Positions 1 to 9,771 of a DNA stretch of 64,000 bases are shown here, piece after piece. Position 1 is the stretch's first letter, and each line of letters opens with the position of its first letter. The stretch comes from CADEED01 sp043747875 (GTDB lineage: Bacteria > Pseudomonadota > Gammaproteobacteria > Steroidobacterales > Steroidobacteraceae). Made by a program: the position numbers and the translations under genes. The notes under the pieces were generated by a model that ran no database searches, was not told the origin of the DNA, and worked only from the letters and a program-made list of their open reading frames with translations. The stretch is taken from positions 11,464 to 75,463 of the forward strand of contig JAYTOI010000020.1 in assembly GCA_043747875.1 (NCBI GenBank). Reading direction: 5' to 3'.

Positions 1-10
1 CGAGGGCGCC

Positions 11-436
11 ATGATGGTCGGCGCATTGCTCGGCATCGCCGGGCTCATTTACTGCGCGCTCGGCGTACTGCATGCCGTGTTCACGGTGCTCGACGCGCGC
101 AGCCCGAAGCGTCTCGCGCCCGACGATCCTGCGACGCTGGCCGCGATGCAGGCCTCTAAGGTGCGACTGAGCCGCGGTGCGGTGACGATGTGGGACGCGT
201 GGATCAGCTTCAATCTCACGCACAGCCTCGCGGCGATCTCGATGGGTACCGCGTGCTTCATCATCATGGCCTGCTTCGGCATCTTCGCCTTCCCGCCGGT
301 GGTGCTGCTGGCGCTCGCCGGCGTCAGCTGCATCTATCTACTCATCGGGCTCAAATACTGGTTCGGAGCGCCGCGCGCCGGCACCATCATCGCCACCGCC
401 TGCCTTGCCGTGGCCTGGCTGCTGTATTCGTTCTGA
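11..436 (+). CDS. Small integral membrane protein of unknown function
   Basis: A 141-residue protein with about four hydrophobic segments (near residues 3-25, 75-93, 95-113 and 120-139) and one cytosol-like charged loop between segments 1 and 2. The short motif FNLTHSLA (about residues 67-74) ahead of the second membrane segment resembles a motif of small uncharacterised membrane proteins (LIC_13387-type), but I cannot confirm the family. A purine-rich GAGGG lies just upstream of the ATG pair at 11/14, so the start is plausible although only ten bases of upstream sequence are in the window. No enzymatic motif is visible. It stands alone in front of glmS, with 240 bases between them. Confidence 0.7.
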   Translation: MMVGALLGIAGLIYCALGVLHAVFTVLDARSPKRLAPDDPATLAAMQASKVRLSRGAVTMWDAWISFNLTHSLAAISMGTACFIIMACFGIFAFPPVVLLALAGVSCIYLLIGLKYWFGAPRAGTIIATACLAVAWLLYSF

Positions 437-528
437 CGGCTTTCGCGGCCGTAGCCGAGGTGGGACGCCGCCGGCAGCGATCGGGGGCGGGTTCTGGGGC
501 CGAAACAGCCGCACAGCGCGCTTCTAAA

Positions 529-545
529 GTATTGATTTTCAATAC
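529..545. promoter_or_regulatory. Perfect 7-bp inverted repeat in the glmS leader region
   Basis: GTATTGA, three T, then TCAATAC form a perfect 7-bp inverted repeat in the AT-richest part of the 240-base gap upstream of glmS, about 130 bases before its ATG. It is the size and symmetry of a repressor half-site pair. Amino-sugar genes are often controlled by sugar-phosphate repressors, so an operator role is a reasonable inference, but no regulator gene sits nearby. The rest of 437-676 shows nothing else recognisable. Confidence 0.35.
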
Positions 546-676
546 ATAACGAAGCACCCGGCGCGCTAATGTGAGCGGCGTATCAGTCGGGCCCGAGAAG
601 CCCGTTCGGCTGCTTCGATCCACCCACCCGCTGAGGCACACTAGCGCCCCCCTGAATTCCCCCCGGACACTGTCAA

Positions 677-2512
<1,836 letters not shown>

Positions 2513-2721
2513 TCCAACAAGCTTCCGTTTCGCGCCCCGATCCTGCGCCCGTCAGATCGCGTGCCGACAACGGTTCGGCGGCTGCCAGCGCAGGCAATCG
2601 AGGGCAGCTATTTCATCTGCCATTCGATGAGCCGCTCAGGCCTCGCGGTGCTGAGCATCGACGCGACGCTGTTCGAGGACTACGACGGATACGGGCGGAC
2701 GTCGCTAGCGCTAACGTCATA
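2513..2721 (+). other. Possible coding remnant in frame with glmS, after its stop
   Basis: After the glmS TAG the same frame stays open to a TAA at 2719. The last 45 or so codons (from about 2580) have coding-like third-position GC and read as a plausible protein tail containing the segment GSYFICHSMSR and ending in SLALTS. Internal ATG or GTG starts exist but no ribosome binding site is convincing. It could be the 3' remnant of a decayed gene or chance. I recognise no family. Apart from this and the rimO terminator, the 288-base gap 2513-2800 holds nothing I can name. Confidence 0.2.
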
Positions 2722-2758
2722 AATGCGATGCGTTCGGTTAGAGACGCAATTACGGTGC

Positions 2759-2792
2759 AAAAAAAGCGCTCGGCTACTTCGCGAAGGAGCGC
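2759..2792 (-). terminator. Intrinsic terminator of rimO
   Basis: Read on the minus strand, GCGCTC pairs with GAGCGC across a 15-base loop that is itself self-complementary (CTTCGCGAAG), and is followed at once by seven T. It begins 8 bases after the rimO stop codon, the right place and orientation for a Rho-independent terminator. It is the clearest such terminator in the window. Confidence 0.8.
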
Positions 2793-2800
2793 GTACGCGA

Positions 2801-4126
2801 CTAACCAACCCTGACGACCTTCGCCTCGAGATCATGATCGCTCGAGCCGATGATCTCGACGTCGACGAACTCGCCCACCGGCAGCTTGCCGCCCTTCACG
2901 ATCTTCACCACGCCGTCGATCTCGGGCGCATCGCCCATGGTGCGCGCGATGGCGGTGTTGCCGTCGACCGCATCGACCAGCACCTCCATGCGATATCCCA
3001 CCTTCGCGGCCAGTTTGACTGCGCTGATCGTCGCGGACTTCTGCATGAACCGCGCGAGCCGTTCTTCTTGCACTTGTGGATCGACATGCGGCGCGACATC
3101 GTTCGCCACCGCGCCTTCCACAGGTGAATACTTGAACGCGCCGACGCGGTCGAGCTGCGCCTCGTCCAGCCAGTCGAGCAACTCCTGGAACTCGGCTTCG
3201 GTCTCCCCGGGAAAGCCCACAATGAACGTCGACCTGATGGTCAGGTCGGGGCACACGCCGCGCCACGCCTCGATGCGCGACAGCGTCTTCTCGACCTGCC
3301 CCGGTCGCTTCATGCGTTTCAGCACCGAAGGACTGCCGTGCTGGAATGGGATATCCAGGTAGGGCAGCACCTTGCGCTCCGCCATCAGCGGAATCACGTC
3401 ATCGACGTGCGGATACGGATACACGTAGTGCATGCGCACCCAGATGCCGAGCTCGCCCAAGCCCCGCGCCAGGTCGAGGAAGCGCGTGTCATATTGCTGG
3501 CCGCGCCACTCGGCCGGGCGGTAGCGGATGTCGACGCCGTATGCGGATGTGTCCTGCGAGATGACCAGCAGCTCCCGGACACCGGCGCGCGCCAGCTTCT
3601 CGGCCTCGCGGAACACTTCGTCGACCGGCCGGCTGACTAACAACCCGCGCATCGACGGGATGATGCAGAAGCTGCACTTGTTGTTGCAGCCCTCGGAGAT
3701 CTTGAGGTACGCGTAGTGCCGCGGCGTCAGGCGGATGCCCTGCGGCGGTACCAGGTCCACGAATGGATCGTGCTTCGGCGGCAGATGCTCGTGCACCGCA
3801 TTCACCACGTCCTCGTAGGCGTGCGGCCCGGTGACTTTCAGAACCTTCGGGTGGCGCTCGAGGATGCGTTCGGGCCGCGCGCCCAAACAACCCGTGACGA
3901 TCACCTTGCCATTGTGTTCGAGCGCCTCGCCGATCGCATCGAGCGATTCGTCCACCGCCGAATCGATGAACCCGCAGGTGTTCACGACGACGACGTCCGC
4001 GGTGTCGTAGTCGGGTGCGACTTGATATCCCTCGGCGCGCAGCTGCGTGATGATGCGTTCGGAATCCACCAGCGCCTTGGGGCAGCCGAGGCTGACGAAT
4101 CCGACTTTGGGTTGGCGGCGGCTCAT
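2801..4126 (-). CDS. rimO: Ribosomal protein S12 methylthiotransferase RimO
   Basis: Radical-SAM enzyme that beta-methylthiolates the conserved aspartate of ribosomal protein S12. The 441 residues match the family. The N-terminal UPF0004 domain has its three cluster cysteines in SLGCPKALVDSE, NTCGFID and VTGCLGARP. The radical-SAM cluster is CNNKCSFCIIP (CxxxCxxC), followed by RPVDEV. A TRAM RNA-binding domain forms the C-terminus. The SLGCPK...DSE motif separates RimO from MiaB. The minus-strand hexamer TACAAT (4138-4143) lies 11 bases before the ATG with no Shine-Dalgarno between, so the message may be leaderless. It is monocistronic with its own terminator. Confidence 0.97.
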   Translation of the reverse strand: MSRRQPKVGFVSLGCPKALVDSERIITQLRAEGYQVAPDYDTADVVVVNTCGFIDSAVDESLDAIGEALEHNGKVIVTGCLGARPERILERHPKVLKVTGPHAYEDVVNAVHEHLPPKHDPFVDLVPPQGIRLTPRHYAYLKISEGCNNKCSFCIIPSMRGLLVSRPVDEVFREAEKLARAGVRELLVISQDTSAYGVDIRYRPAEWRGQQYDTRFLDLARGLGELGIWVRMHYVYPYPHVDDVIPLMAERKVLPYLDIPFQHGSPSVLKRMKRPGQVEKTLSRIEAWRGVCPDLTIRSTFIVGFPGETEAEFQELLDWLDEAQLDRVGAFKYSPVEGAVANDVAPHVDPQVQEERLARFMQKSATISAVKLAAKVGYRMEVLVDAVDGNTAIARTMGDAPEIDGVVKIVKGGKLPVGEFVDVEIIGSSDHDLEAKVVRVG

Positions 4127-4229
4127 GAGGGGGCGCGATTGTACAGATGGCGCCGCTCAAACCCCAACGCCGCGATCTGCGCGTTGACCCATGAAACGCC
4201 GTCATCGTCCGCGGCGATCGGAGGTCCTC

Positions 4230-4862
4230 ATGAGTGCTCAGGTTGCCGGGAAACGCCCCTTAGGCGCGGTGGGTCGCGCGGGAATCGTGGTCGGAATGCA
4301 CGCGGCGGTGCTATTTGTCATAGCCCAGGGCTTCGTGCTCAAGGACAAGGTTGAAAAGCCGCAGATCCTCGTGGGGACGGTCATCGACGTGCCAACCGAG
4401 ACGGATCCCGTACCGATCGTGGAACCGCGCGAGTTCGTGCCCCCGATCCATGTTCCGGCACCCGTGGACGCACCGATCGACAGCTCACCGGATGTCATTC
4501 GCGGCGAAGCGATTCCCGAGGGTCAGATCATCGAGCCGCCGCCTTCGGGCAGCGCCCTGCCGAAACATGAGATGACCGGTGTGCGCCAGCTCGCGAATTT
4601 CTCGCTGAGGCAGCCGCCGTATCCGCCGAGTGCCCGACGCCAGGGCCTGGAAGGCAGCACTGAGCTCGAGGTCTACGTGCTGCCGAATGGACGCGTCGGC
4701 GAAGTGCGCGTCGTGAAGAGCGCGGGCTTCGACGAGTTCGACCGCTCGGCCATGGAAGAAGCCAAGCGTAGCTGGCGATTTGCGCCGGCAACGCGCGACG
4801 GGGAGCCCTTCGCGCAGTGGCATCGGCTGCGCGTCGTGTTCAAGCTCGAGAACGCGCGTTGA
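4230..4862 (+). CDS. TonB family energy-transducing protein
   Basis: A 210-residue TonB-type protein: a short cytosolic N-terminus, one membrane anchor (about residues 15-34), a proline-rich periplasmic linker with repeated VP/EP/PP, and a C-terminal TonB domain (about residues 125-208) containing YPPSARRQGLEGS, VYVLPNGRV and WRFAPA. Such proteins couple the inner-membrane proton motive force, through ExbB/ExbD, to outer-membrane receptors. I chose the ATG at 4230 because GGAGG sits six bases upstream; an ATG at 4191 is in frame but lacks this. No exbB or exbD is adjacent. Its stop codon directly abuts the stop of the convergent gene at 4863 with no intervening base. Confidence 0.9.
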   Translation: MSAQVAGKRPLGAVGRAGIVVGMHAAVLFVIAQGFVLKDKVEKPQILVGTVIDVPTETDPVPIVEPREFVPPIHVPAPVDAPIDSSPDVIRGEAIPEGQIIEPPPSGSALPKHEMTGVRQLANFSLRQPPYPPSARRQGLEGSTELEVYVLPNGRVGEVRVVKSAGFDEFDRSAMEEAKRSWRFAPATRDGEPFAQWHRLRVVFKLENAR

Positions 4863-5132
4863 CTATTGTGGCGCCGGCGCCTGCTCCGACTCCGGAGCGG
4901 CGACCGGCGCCAGCGCCGGTTGCTCGCCGGCCGGAGCGGGCTCGCCCGGCTTCGGGCTGCTGGGTGTTTCGGGCGCGGGTACGGTGACCGACGTCGCGGG
5001 GGCATGCTCGGCGGGCGGCAGGCGGTGCTGGCATTCGCGCAACAGGAAAAATACGGTGACCGCCGCGACGGGCACCGCGATCCACGGCCATGCGGACCCC
5101 CTCTTCTCCGTCTCGATCATCGTGCTCCCCAC
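4863..5132 (-). CDS. Small single-pass membrane protein with Pro/Ala-rich tail
   Basis: An 89-residue protein with one hydrophobic stretch (about residues 17-31, WPWIAVPVAAVTVFFLL) followed by a low-complexity Pro/Ala/Glu-rich C-terminus. I recognise no family. The ATG at 5132 or the in-frame ATG at 5120 could start it. It runs convergently into the tonB-like gene and ends on the adjacent base. The composition could also arise from high-GC noise, but the clean membrane segment and tight packing favour a real gene. Confidence 0.5.
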   Translation of the reverse strand: MGSTMIETEKRGSAWPWIAVPVAAVTVFFLLRECQHRLPPAEHAPATSVTVPAPETPSSPKPGEPAPAGEQPALAPVAAPESEQAPAPQ

Positions 5133-5200
5133 ATCGAATAGACTCGCAATCTACGTTTCCCGCCCCGCCCCCGCAACATCAATATCTGCAACACTGAACC

Positions 5201-5653
5201 GTGGTACTCGCGTTCCGGATCATGGCTCTCGCCGCCCGCCTGCTGCTCGCGCTCGGCGCAATCTGTCTCTTGTTAGGCGCGTATCTTCTGTCGCAGACGC
5301 TGGATCAGACTGGCGGCGCCGTGGCGACCACCGGCGCAGTGGTTAGCTACCACGAGCACGCCGATGGCGACGATGTGTTCTACCGGCCGCGCGTGCGCTT
5401 CACGACGCCCAGCGGCGACATCTACACGGTCGCGAGCCGGCTCGCGTCCAAGACGAAGCGCTTCGAGATCGGCGCGCGCGTTCCGTTGACATATCCGCCG
5501 TCCGATCCCTCGAAGGCGCGCATCGCGACGTTTACCGACAACTGGCTCGGCTCGCTGGTGGCGGGCATCGTCGGGGTGGTGTGTTTCGCGGCCGGGTTCC
5601 TCGTACGTCGCGCGATGCGGCGCGAGGCTGCAAGAGCCGTCGCAGCGACATGA
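5201..5653 (+). CDS. DUF3592 family membrane protein
   Basis: About 143-150 residues with two membrane segments (near residues 8-32 and 113-133) flanking an extracytoplasmic beta-rich region. The central pattern, a YxPRVRFTTPSG core followed by RFEIGARVPLTYPPSDPSKARI, is typical of DUF3592 proteins, whose function is unknown. The start may be the GTG at 5201 or the ATG at 5222; neither has a strong ribosome binding site. The stop overlaps the ATG of the following methyltransferase (ATGA), so the two are probably translationally coupled. Confidence 0.8.
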   Translation: MVLAFRIMALAARLLLALGAICLLLGAYLLSQTLDQTGGAVATTGAVVSYHEHADGDDVFYRPRVRFTTPSGDIYTVASRLASKTKRFEIGARVPLTYPPSDPSKARIATFTDNWLGSLVAGIVGVVCFAAGFLVRRAMRREAARAVAAT

Positions 5654-6264
5654 GCACGCGCTTGGGCGCGGACCGCTCTTCTACGCGCTTTGGCGCGGAT
5701 TATTACCGGCGCTTCTATTTCAACTCCCGCACGGCGGTGACCTCGCGTGCCGAGATGCGCGCGCGCGCGCGACTCATCGCGGCCTATGCCAATCACATCG
5801 GTCTGCCGGTGCGGCGCATGCTCGACGCGGGTTGCGGCATCGGCATGCTGCGCGGCCCGCTGAAACGAGCCTTCCCGCGCGCCGAGTACACCGGCCTCGA
5901 GTACAGCGAGTATCTCTGCACGCGGTATGGCTGGACGCAGGGCTCGCTCGCCACCTGGTCCGCGGACCCGTTCGACCTGGTCGTCTGTTACGACGTGCTG
6001 CAGTACTTCGACGACCGCACTGCCGCGCGCGCCATCGCCAATCTCGGCCGGCTCACGCGCGGCGTGTTGTACCTGTCGGCTCTCACTACCCGTGATTGGC
6101 GCGAGAACTGCGACCGCTCGCGTACCGATCGCGACGTGGTGTTGCGCGACGCCCAGTGGTACGGCGTACGCCTGCGTCGCCTGTTCCGCCCGGCGGGCGC
6201 GGGCTTTTGGATCCGGCGCGGCGCGCCGCTGGTTACATGGGAAATGGAGACCGCCGCGATCTAG
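5650..6264 (+). CDS. Class I SAM-dependent methyltransferase
   Basis: A 204-residue methyltransferase. Motif I is MLDAGCGIGML (about residues 57-67); the acidic ribose-binding position is in TGLEYSEYLC; motif II/post-II is DLVVCYDVLQYFDD. These show a Rossmann-fold SAM-binding domain; the substrate is not readable. The start at 5650 is set by the ATGA overlap with the upstream DUF3592 gene, and an upstream in-frame extension lies inside that gene and is not used. Its C-terminal half (ITTRDW..., then RRLFRPAGAGFWIRRG) resembles trans-acting methyltransferases, but that is a loose impression. Confidence 0.85.
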   Translation: MSTRLGADRSSTRFGADYYRRFYFNSRTAVTSRAEMRARARLIAAYANHIGLPVRRMLDAGCGIGMLRGPLKRAFPRAEYTGLEYSEYLCTRYGWTQGSLATWSADPFDLVVCYDVLQYFDDRTAARAIANLGRLTRGVLYLSALTTRDWRENCDRSRTDRDVVLRDAQWYGVRLRRLFRPAGAGFWIRRGAPLVTWEMETAAI

Positions 6265-6281
6265 CGTGCCTCGGCACGCGG

Positions 6282-6287
6282 TATGCT
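6282..6287 (+). promoter_or_regulatory. -10 element of a likely leaderless small gene
   Basis: TATGCT lies 7 bases upstream of the ATG at 6295. Transcription starting 6-8 bases after it would begin at the start codon, so the message would be leaderless. No convincing -35 is seen, and there is no Shine-Dalgarno. Confidence 0.4.
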
Positions 6288-6294
6288 GCGCGCC

Positions 6295-6486
6295 ATGTCC
6301 GAGCGACTCCTGCCCGTCGATGCCGTGCGAGGCGACGCCCGCCACCGCGACGTGCGCGCACAGGTGCTCGCCGCGGTGCCGCAACGGCGTGCGCCGCTGT
6401 CCAAGCGGCTGTTCTGGCGCATCGTGCTGCTGGCGGCGAAGCATCCCACCGGCCTGCGGCTGTTGCGGCGAATCCGAGGTAGTTAG
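6295..6486 (+). CDS. Small basic hypothetical protein
   Basis: A 63-residue, arginine-rich protein with a hydrophobic stretch (FWRIVLLAAKHPTGLRLL) in the C-terminal half that could form an amphipathic or membrane helix. No family is recognised. I chose the ATG at 6295 rather than 6283 because TATGCT lies 7 bases before it. The gene fits the gap between the methyltransferase and the transporter, ending 8 bases before the latter's ATG. It may be a peptide that travels with the transporter gene, or spurious. Confidence 0.45.
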   Translation: MSERLLPVDAVRGDARHRDVRAQVLAAVPQRRAPLSKRLFWRIVLLAAKHPTGLRLLRRIRGS

Positions 6487-6494
6487 GCAACCCG

Positions 6495-6935
6495 ATGCGT
6501 GCACTGGCCTACATGCTCGGTATCGTTGCCGGCCTCGGCCTCAGCGTGCAGGTGGGCATGAACACCCAGCTGCGCAAGGTGCTGCAGAGCCCGAACGCCG
6601 CCGCGCTCGTGAGCTTCCTGGTGGGCACCGCCGCGCTGATCGCGATCTTGCTGGCGCTGCGTACGCCGCTGCCGGCACGCGACACACTCGCGGCCGTGCC
6701 GGTCTGGGCCTGGTTCGGCGGCCTGTTCGGCGCGTTCTACGTTGCGAGCTCCACCGTGGTGGCCACCGAGATCGGCGCCACCAGCCTGCTGGCGCTCGCG
6801 CTGCTCGGCCAGCTCGCCACGGCGCTGGTCATCGATCATTTCGGCTGGTTAGGTTTGCCCATGCATCCGATCACCTGGATGCGCGTGGCGGGCGTCGTGC
6901 TGCTGGGTGCGGGCGTCTGGCTGGTCACGCGCTGA
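6495..6935 (+). CDS. DMT superfamily transporter of the YdcZ/DUF606 type
   Basis: A 146-residue protein with five predicted membrane helices, the length of the half-size DUF606 (YdcZ) family in the drug/metabolite transporter superfamily. The family-typical NTQLRK motif after helix 1, WAWFGGLFGAFYVASS in the middle and WMRVAGVVLLGAGVWLV at the C-terminus are all present. Such small carriers probably dimerise; the substrate is unknown. It may be cotranscribed with the small gene at 6295, 8 bases upstream. Confidence 0.85.
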   Translation: MRALAYMLGIVAGLGLSVQVGMNTQLRKVLQSPNAAALVSFLVGTAALIAILLALRTPLPARDTLAAVPVWAWFGGLFGAFYVASSTVVATEIGATSLLALALLGQLATALVIDHFGWLGLPMHPITWMRVAGVVLLGAGVWLVTR

Positions 6936-6990
6936 AAACTTTTCGGCTCCGCGGGACACTAACCCCTGGACGTCAAAGAGGGAGGACGCG

Positions 6991-8766
6991 ATGAACATGG
7001 CTTTTATGCGATCCCCGGCTGCTCGGTTGCTGGGTTTGGTGTTGCCCCTGTGTCTCGGCGGCGGCATCGCGCGGGCACACGACGACGTGATCGGCACGCG
7101 CTTCGTCGCGCCGGCCGGCCAGGACGCCGGCGATTGCGACGACAACCACGAACCCTGCCGCACGCTGTCATACGCGCTGACGCAGGTGGACCCGGGCGAT
7201 GCCATCAAGCTCGCCGCGGGCACGTACGACGTCTCGAACATCGATGTCGAGCGCATCTTGTTAGGCAAGGAGGGCGTGCGCGGCGGCTACTCTGCCGAGG
7301 ATCACTTCCGCATCCAGGACGCCGAGACCAATCCGACCCGCGTTTCCGGCGTGCCCGATGCGTTCCGCAACAATTTCTTCGCGCACGGCTTCACGGTCGT
7401 GGACGCGAACGGCAGCCCGCTGCCGCGCATCGTCGCGCAGAAGCTCGCGGCGCCGACCGCGTGCGCAGGTGGCCGCGCGGGCACGTTCCCCTGCCACAAC
7501 ATCGACTACCTGGGGCAGGTGCAGCTCACCGAGATTCCCGGTGCACCAACCAGCGCCAGCAACCTGTGGGGCTTCGTCGACCTCGACGACAACCGCGAGT
7601 ACGCCGTGCTCGGTCACCGCAACGGCACCGCGGTGTACGACGTGACCAACCCGGCCGTGCCCGTGCTGATCGGCAACATTCCGGGCCTCAGCTCCGCGTG
7701 GCGCGAGGTGAAGGTCTATCAGTTCCGCGAGCCCGGCGCGCCGGCGCATCGAGCGTATGCGTACATCTCCACCGAGGCGCCGACCGGCGGCCTGCAGATC
7801 ATCGACCTCACCAACCTGCCGAACAGCGTGGCGCTGGCCAACACGCTGACGGAGTTCGGCACCTCCCACACGCTGTACATCTCGAACGTCGACTACGCGA
7901 CGAACGCGGCGCTGGCGGGCGCGACGCCGTTCCTCTACATCGCGGGCGCGAACGTCGCCGGCGGCGCCTTCCGCATCTACAGTCTCGCGGATCCGGTGCA
8001 TCCGACCCTGGTCACGCCCTCTCCGGCGGGCAATGGATACATGCACGACTCCACGTCGATGCTCATCACCGACAACCGCACCACCCAGTGCGCCGCGGCC
8101 CACAACCCCTGTGAAGTGCTGGTCGACTTCAACGAGACCACCGTGGATCTCTGGGACGTCACGGACAAGGCGGCGCCGGCGCGACTATCTACCACCGGAT
8201 ACGGCACCGCCACCTACACGCACTCGGGCTGGCCGTCGGCCGACAACCGCTACATCATCGTGCACGACGAGCTCGACGAGCTGCGCCGCGGCATCAACAC
8301 GTCCATCTACACGCTCGACATCGCGGACCTGCGCGCGCCGAGCATCGTGACGTCGTACACCGGCGGCACCACGACCACCGATCACAACGGCTATACCATC
8401 GGCAATCGCTACTACGTGTCGCACTACAAGCGCGGGCTCGTGATCTTCGACTCGACCAATCCGCGTGCGTTGGCGGAGATGGGATCGTTCGACACATATC
8501 TTTCGCCGGCGGCGAACACCGCGGGCACCGACGGCGCCTGGGGCGTGTATCCCTTCCTGCCGTCGGGAACGCTGCTGGTGAGCGACATCGAGAACGGCAT
8601 GTTCCTGCTCAAGCGCAACGAGACGTTGCCGCCGCCGAGCGGAGGTGGAGGCAACCCGCAGCCGCCGACCGGTGGTGGGAGCAGGGGCGGCGGCTCGTTC
8701 GACCTGACGCTCTTGATTTTGTTGCTCGGGTTCGCGATGGTACGCGCCCGCAAAATCAGGGCGTGA
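6991..8766 (+). CDS. Secreted choice-of-anchor B family protein with GlyGly-CTERM tail
   Basis: A 591-residue exported protein. A signal peptide (about residues 1-29, ending GIARA) is followed by a segment resembling the start of a DUF1565/pectate-lyase-type beta-helix (FVAPAGQD..., then LSYALTQVDPGDAIKLAAG). The main body is a repeated beta-propeller-like region of the choice-of-anchor B type (LWGFVDLDDNREYAVLGHRN, YDVTNPAVPVLIG, WREVKVY). The C-terminus is a Gly/Pro-rich linker, then GGGSF, a hydrophobic helix and RARKIRA, the layout of a GlyGly-CTERM sorting signal cut by rhombosortase. The ATG at 6991 has GGAGG nearby and gives the signal peptide; the longer frame does not. No rhombosortase gene is in the window. 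Confidence 0.88.
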   Translation: MNMAFMRSPAARLLGLVLPLCLGGGIARAHDDVIGTRFVAPAGQDAGDCDDNHEPCRTLSYALTQVDPGDAIKLAAGTYDVSNIDVERILLGKEGVRGGYSAEDHFRIQDAETNPTRVSGVPDAFRNNFFAHGFTVVDANGSPLPRIVAQKLAAPTACAGGRAGTFPCHNIDYLGQVQLTEIPGAPTSASNLWGFVDLDDNREYAVLGHRNGTAVYDVTNPAVPVLIGNIPGLSSAWREVKVYQFREPGAPAHRAYAYISTEAPTGGLQIIDLTNLPNSVALANTLTEFGTSHTLYISNVDYATNAALAGATPFLYIAGANVAGGAFRIYSLADPVHPTLVTPSPAGNGYMHDSTSMLITDNRTTQCAAAHNPCEVLVDFNETTVDLWDVTDKAAPARLSTTGYGTATYTHSGWPSADNRYIIVHDELDELRRGINTSIYTLDIADLRAPSIVTSYTGGTTTTDHNGYTIGNRYYVSHYKRGLVIFDSTNPRALAEMGSFDTYLSPAANTAGTDGAWGVYPFLPSGTLLVSDIENGMFLLKRNETLPPPSGGGGNPQPPTGGGSRGGGSFDLTLLILLLGFAMVRARKIRA

Positions 8767-8769
8767 AGC

Positions 8770-9756
8770 ATGGACTACCTGCCGGCCGAGTCGCGATACA
8801 CCTCGATGCGCTATAACCGCGTGGGCGCTAGCGGCGTGAAGCTGCCGGCCGTGTCGCTCGGGTTCTGGCACAACTTCGGCGACGTGGACGTGTTCCAGAA
8901 CGGGCGCAAGATCGCGCGCCGCGCGTTCGACCTGGGCATCACGCATTTCGACCTGGCTAACAACTACGGGCCGTCGCCGGGCTCGGCCGAGGAGAACTTC
9001 GGCGCGTTGATGGCCAAGGATTTCATGCCGTACCGCGACGAGCTCATCATCTCGTCGAAGGCCGGCTATCTCATGTGGCCGGGGCCGTACGGCGAATGGG
9101 GCTCGCGCAAATACCTGGTGGCGAGCTGCGACCAGTCGTTGAAACGCATGCGTCTGCCCTACGTCGACATCTTCTACAGCCACCGCTTCGATCCGGATAC
9201 GCCGCTCGAGGAGACCATGGGCGCACTCGACTACATCGTGCGCTCCGGCCGCGCGCTGTACGCGGGCATTTCGAGCTACAGCCACGAGCAGACGGCGAAA
9301 GCCGCGGCCATCCTCAAGCAGCTCGGCACGCCGTGCCTCATCCACCAGCCCAGCTACAGCATGTTCAACCGCTGGATCGAGAACGGCCTCGTCGCCGAGC
9401 TCGGCAAGCAGAAGATGGGCTGCATCGTGTTCTCGCCTCTGGCGCAGGGGCTGCTCACGAACAAATACCTGAACGGCATCCCCGAAGATTCCCGCGCGGC
9501 GAAGCACACCTCGCTCGATCCGGAATCCATCACGCCCGACAAAGTGGGCAAGGTGAAGAAGCTCAATGAGATCGCCAGGCGCCGCAATCAATCGCTGGCG
9601 CAGATGGCCGTGGCATGGTGCCTGCGGCACGACGTGGTCACTTCGGCACTGATCGGCGCGAGCAAGGTGGCGCACGTGGAAGAGGCCGTCGGCGCGCTCA
9701 ACAACCTCGCGTTCTCATCGAGCGAGCTGGCGGAGATCGACGCGGTTCTTCGATAG
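8770..9756 (+). CDS. Aldo/keto reductase, L-glyceraldehyde 3-phosphate reductase type
   Basis: A 328-residue NADPH-dependent oxidoreductase. The AKR catalytic tetrad is visible: Asp and Tyr in THFDLANNYGPSPG, Lys in IISSKAGY and His in DIFYSHRFDP. The family-specific stretch KAGYLMWPGPYGEWGSRKYL matches the YghZ/Gpr (AKR14) group, which reduces L-glyceraldehyde-3-phosphate and other small aldehydes. C-terminal cofactor loop residues appear in SALIGASKVAHVEEAV. It starts 3 bases after the upstream gene, which may be cotranscribed although the functions look unrelated. The length is normal for the family (about 340). Confidence 0.92.
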   Translation: MDYLPAESRYTSMRYNRVGASGVKLPAVSLGFWHNFGDVDVFQNGRKIARRAFDLGITHFDLANNYGPSPGSAEENFGALMAKDFMPYRDELIISSKAGYLMWPGPYGEWGSRKYLVASCDQSLKRMRLPYVDIFYSHRFDPDTPLEETMGALDYIVRSGRALYAGISSYSHEQTAKAAAILKQLGTPCLIHQPSYSMFNRWIENGLVAELGKQKMGCIVFSPLAQGLLTNKYLNGIPEDSRAAKHTSLDPESITPDKVGKVKKLNEIARRRNQSLAQMAVAWCLRHDVVTSALIGASKVAHVEEAVGALNNLAFSSSELAEIDAVLR

Positions 9757-9771
9757 CTCCCGCGGCGGCGC

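Noticed and set aside
8185..9675. 496-residue minus-strand open frame opposite the anchor protein and aldo/keto reductase
   Set aside because: Arg/Val/His-rich shadow crossing two well-supported plus-strand genes.
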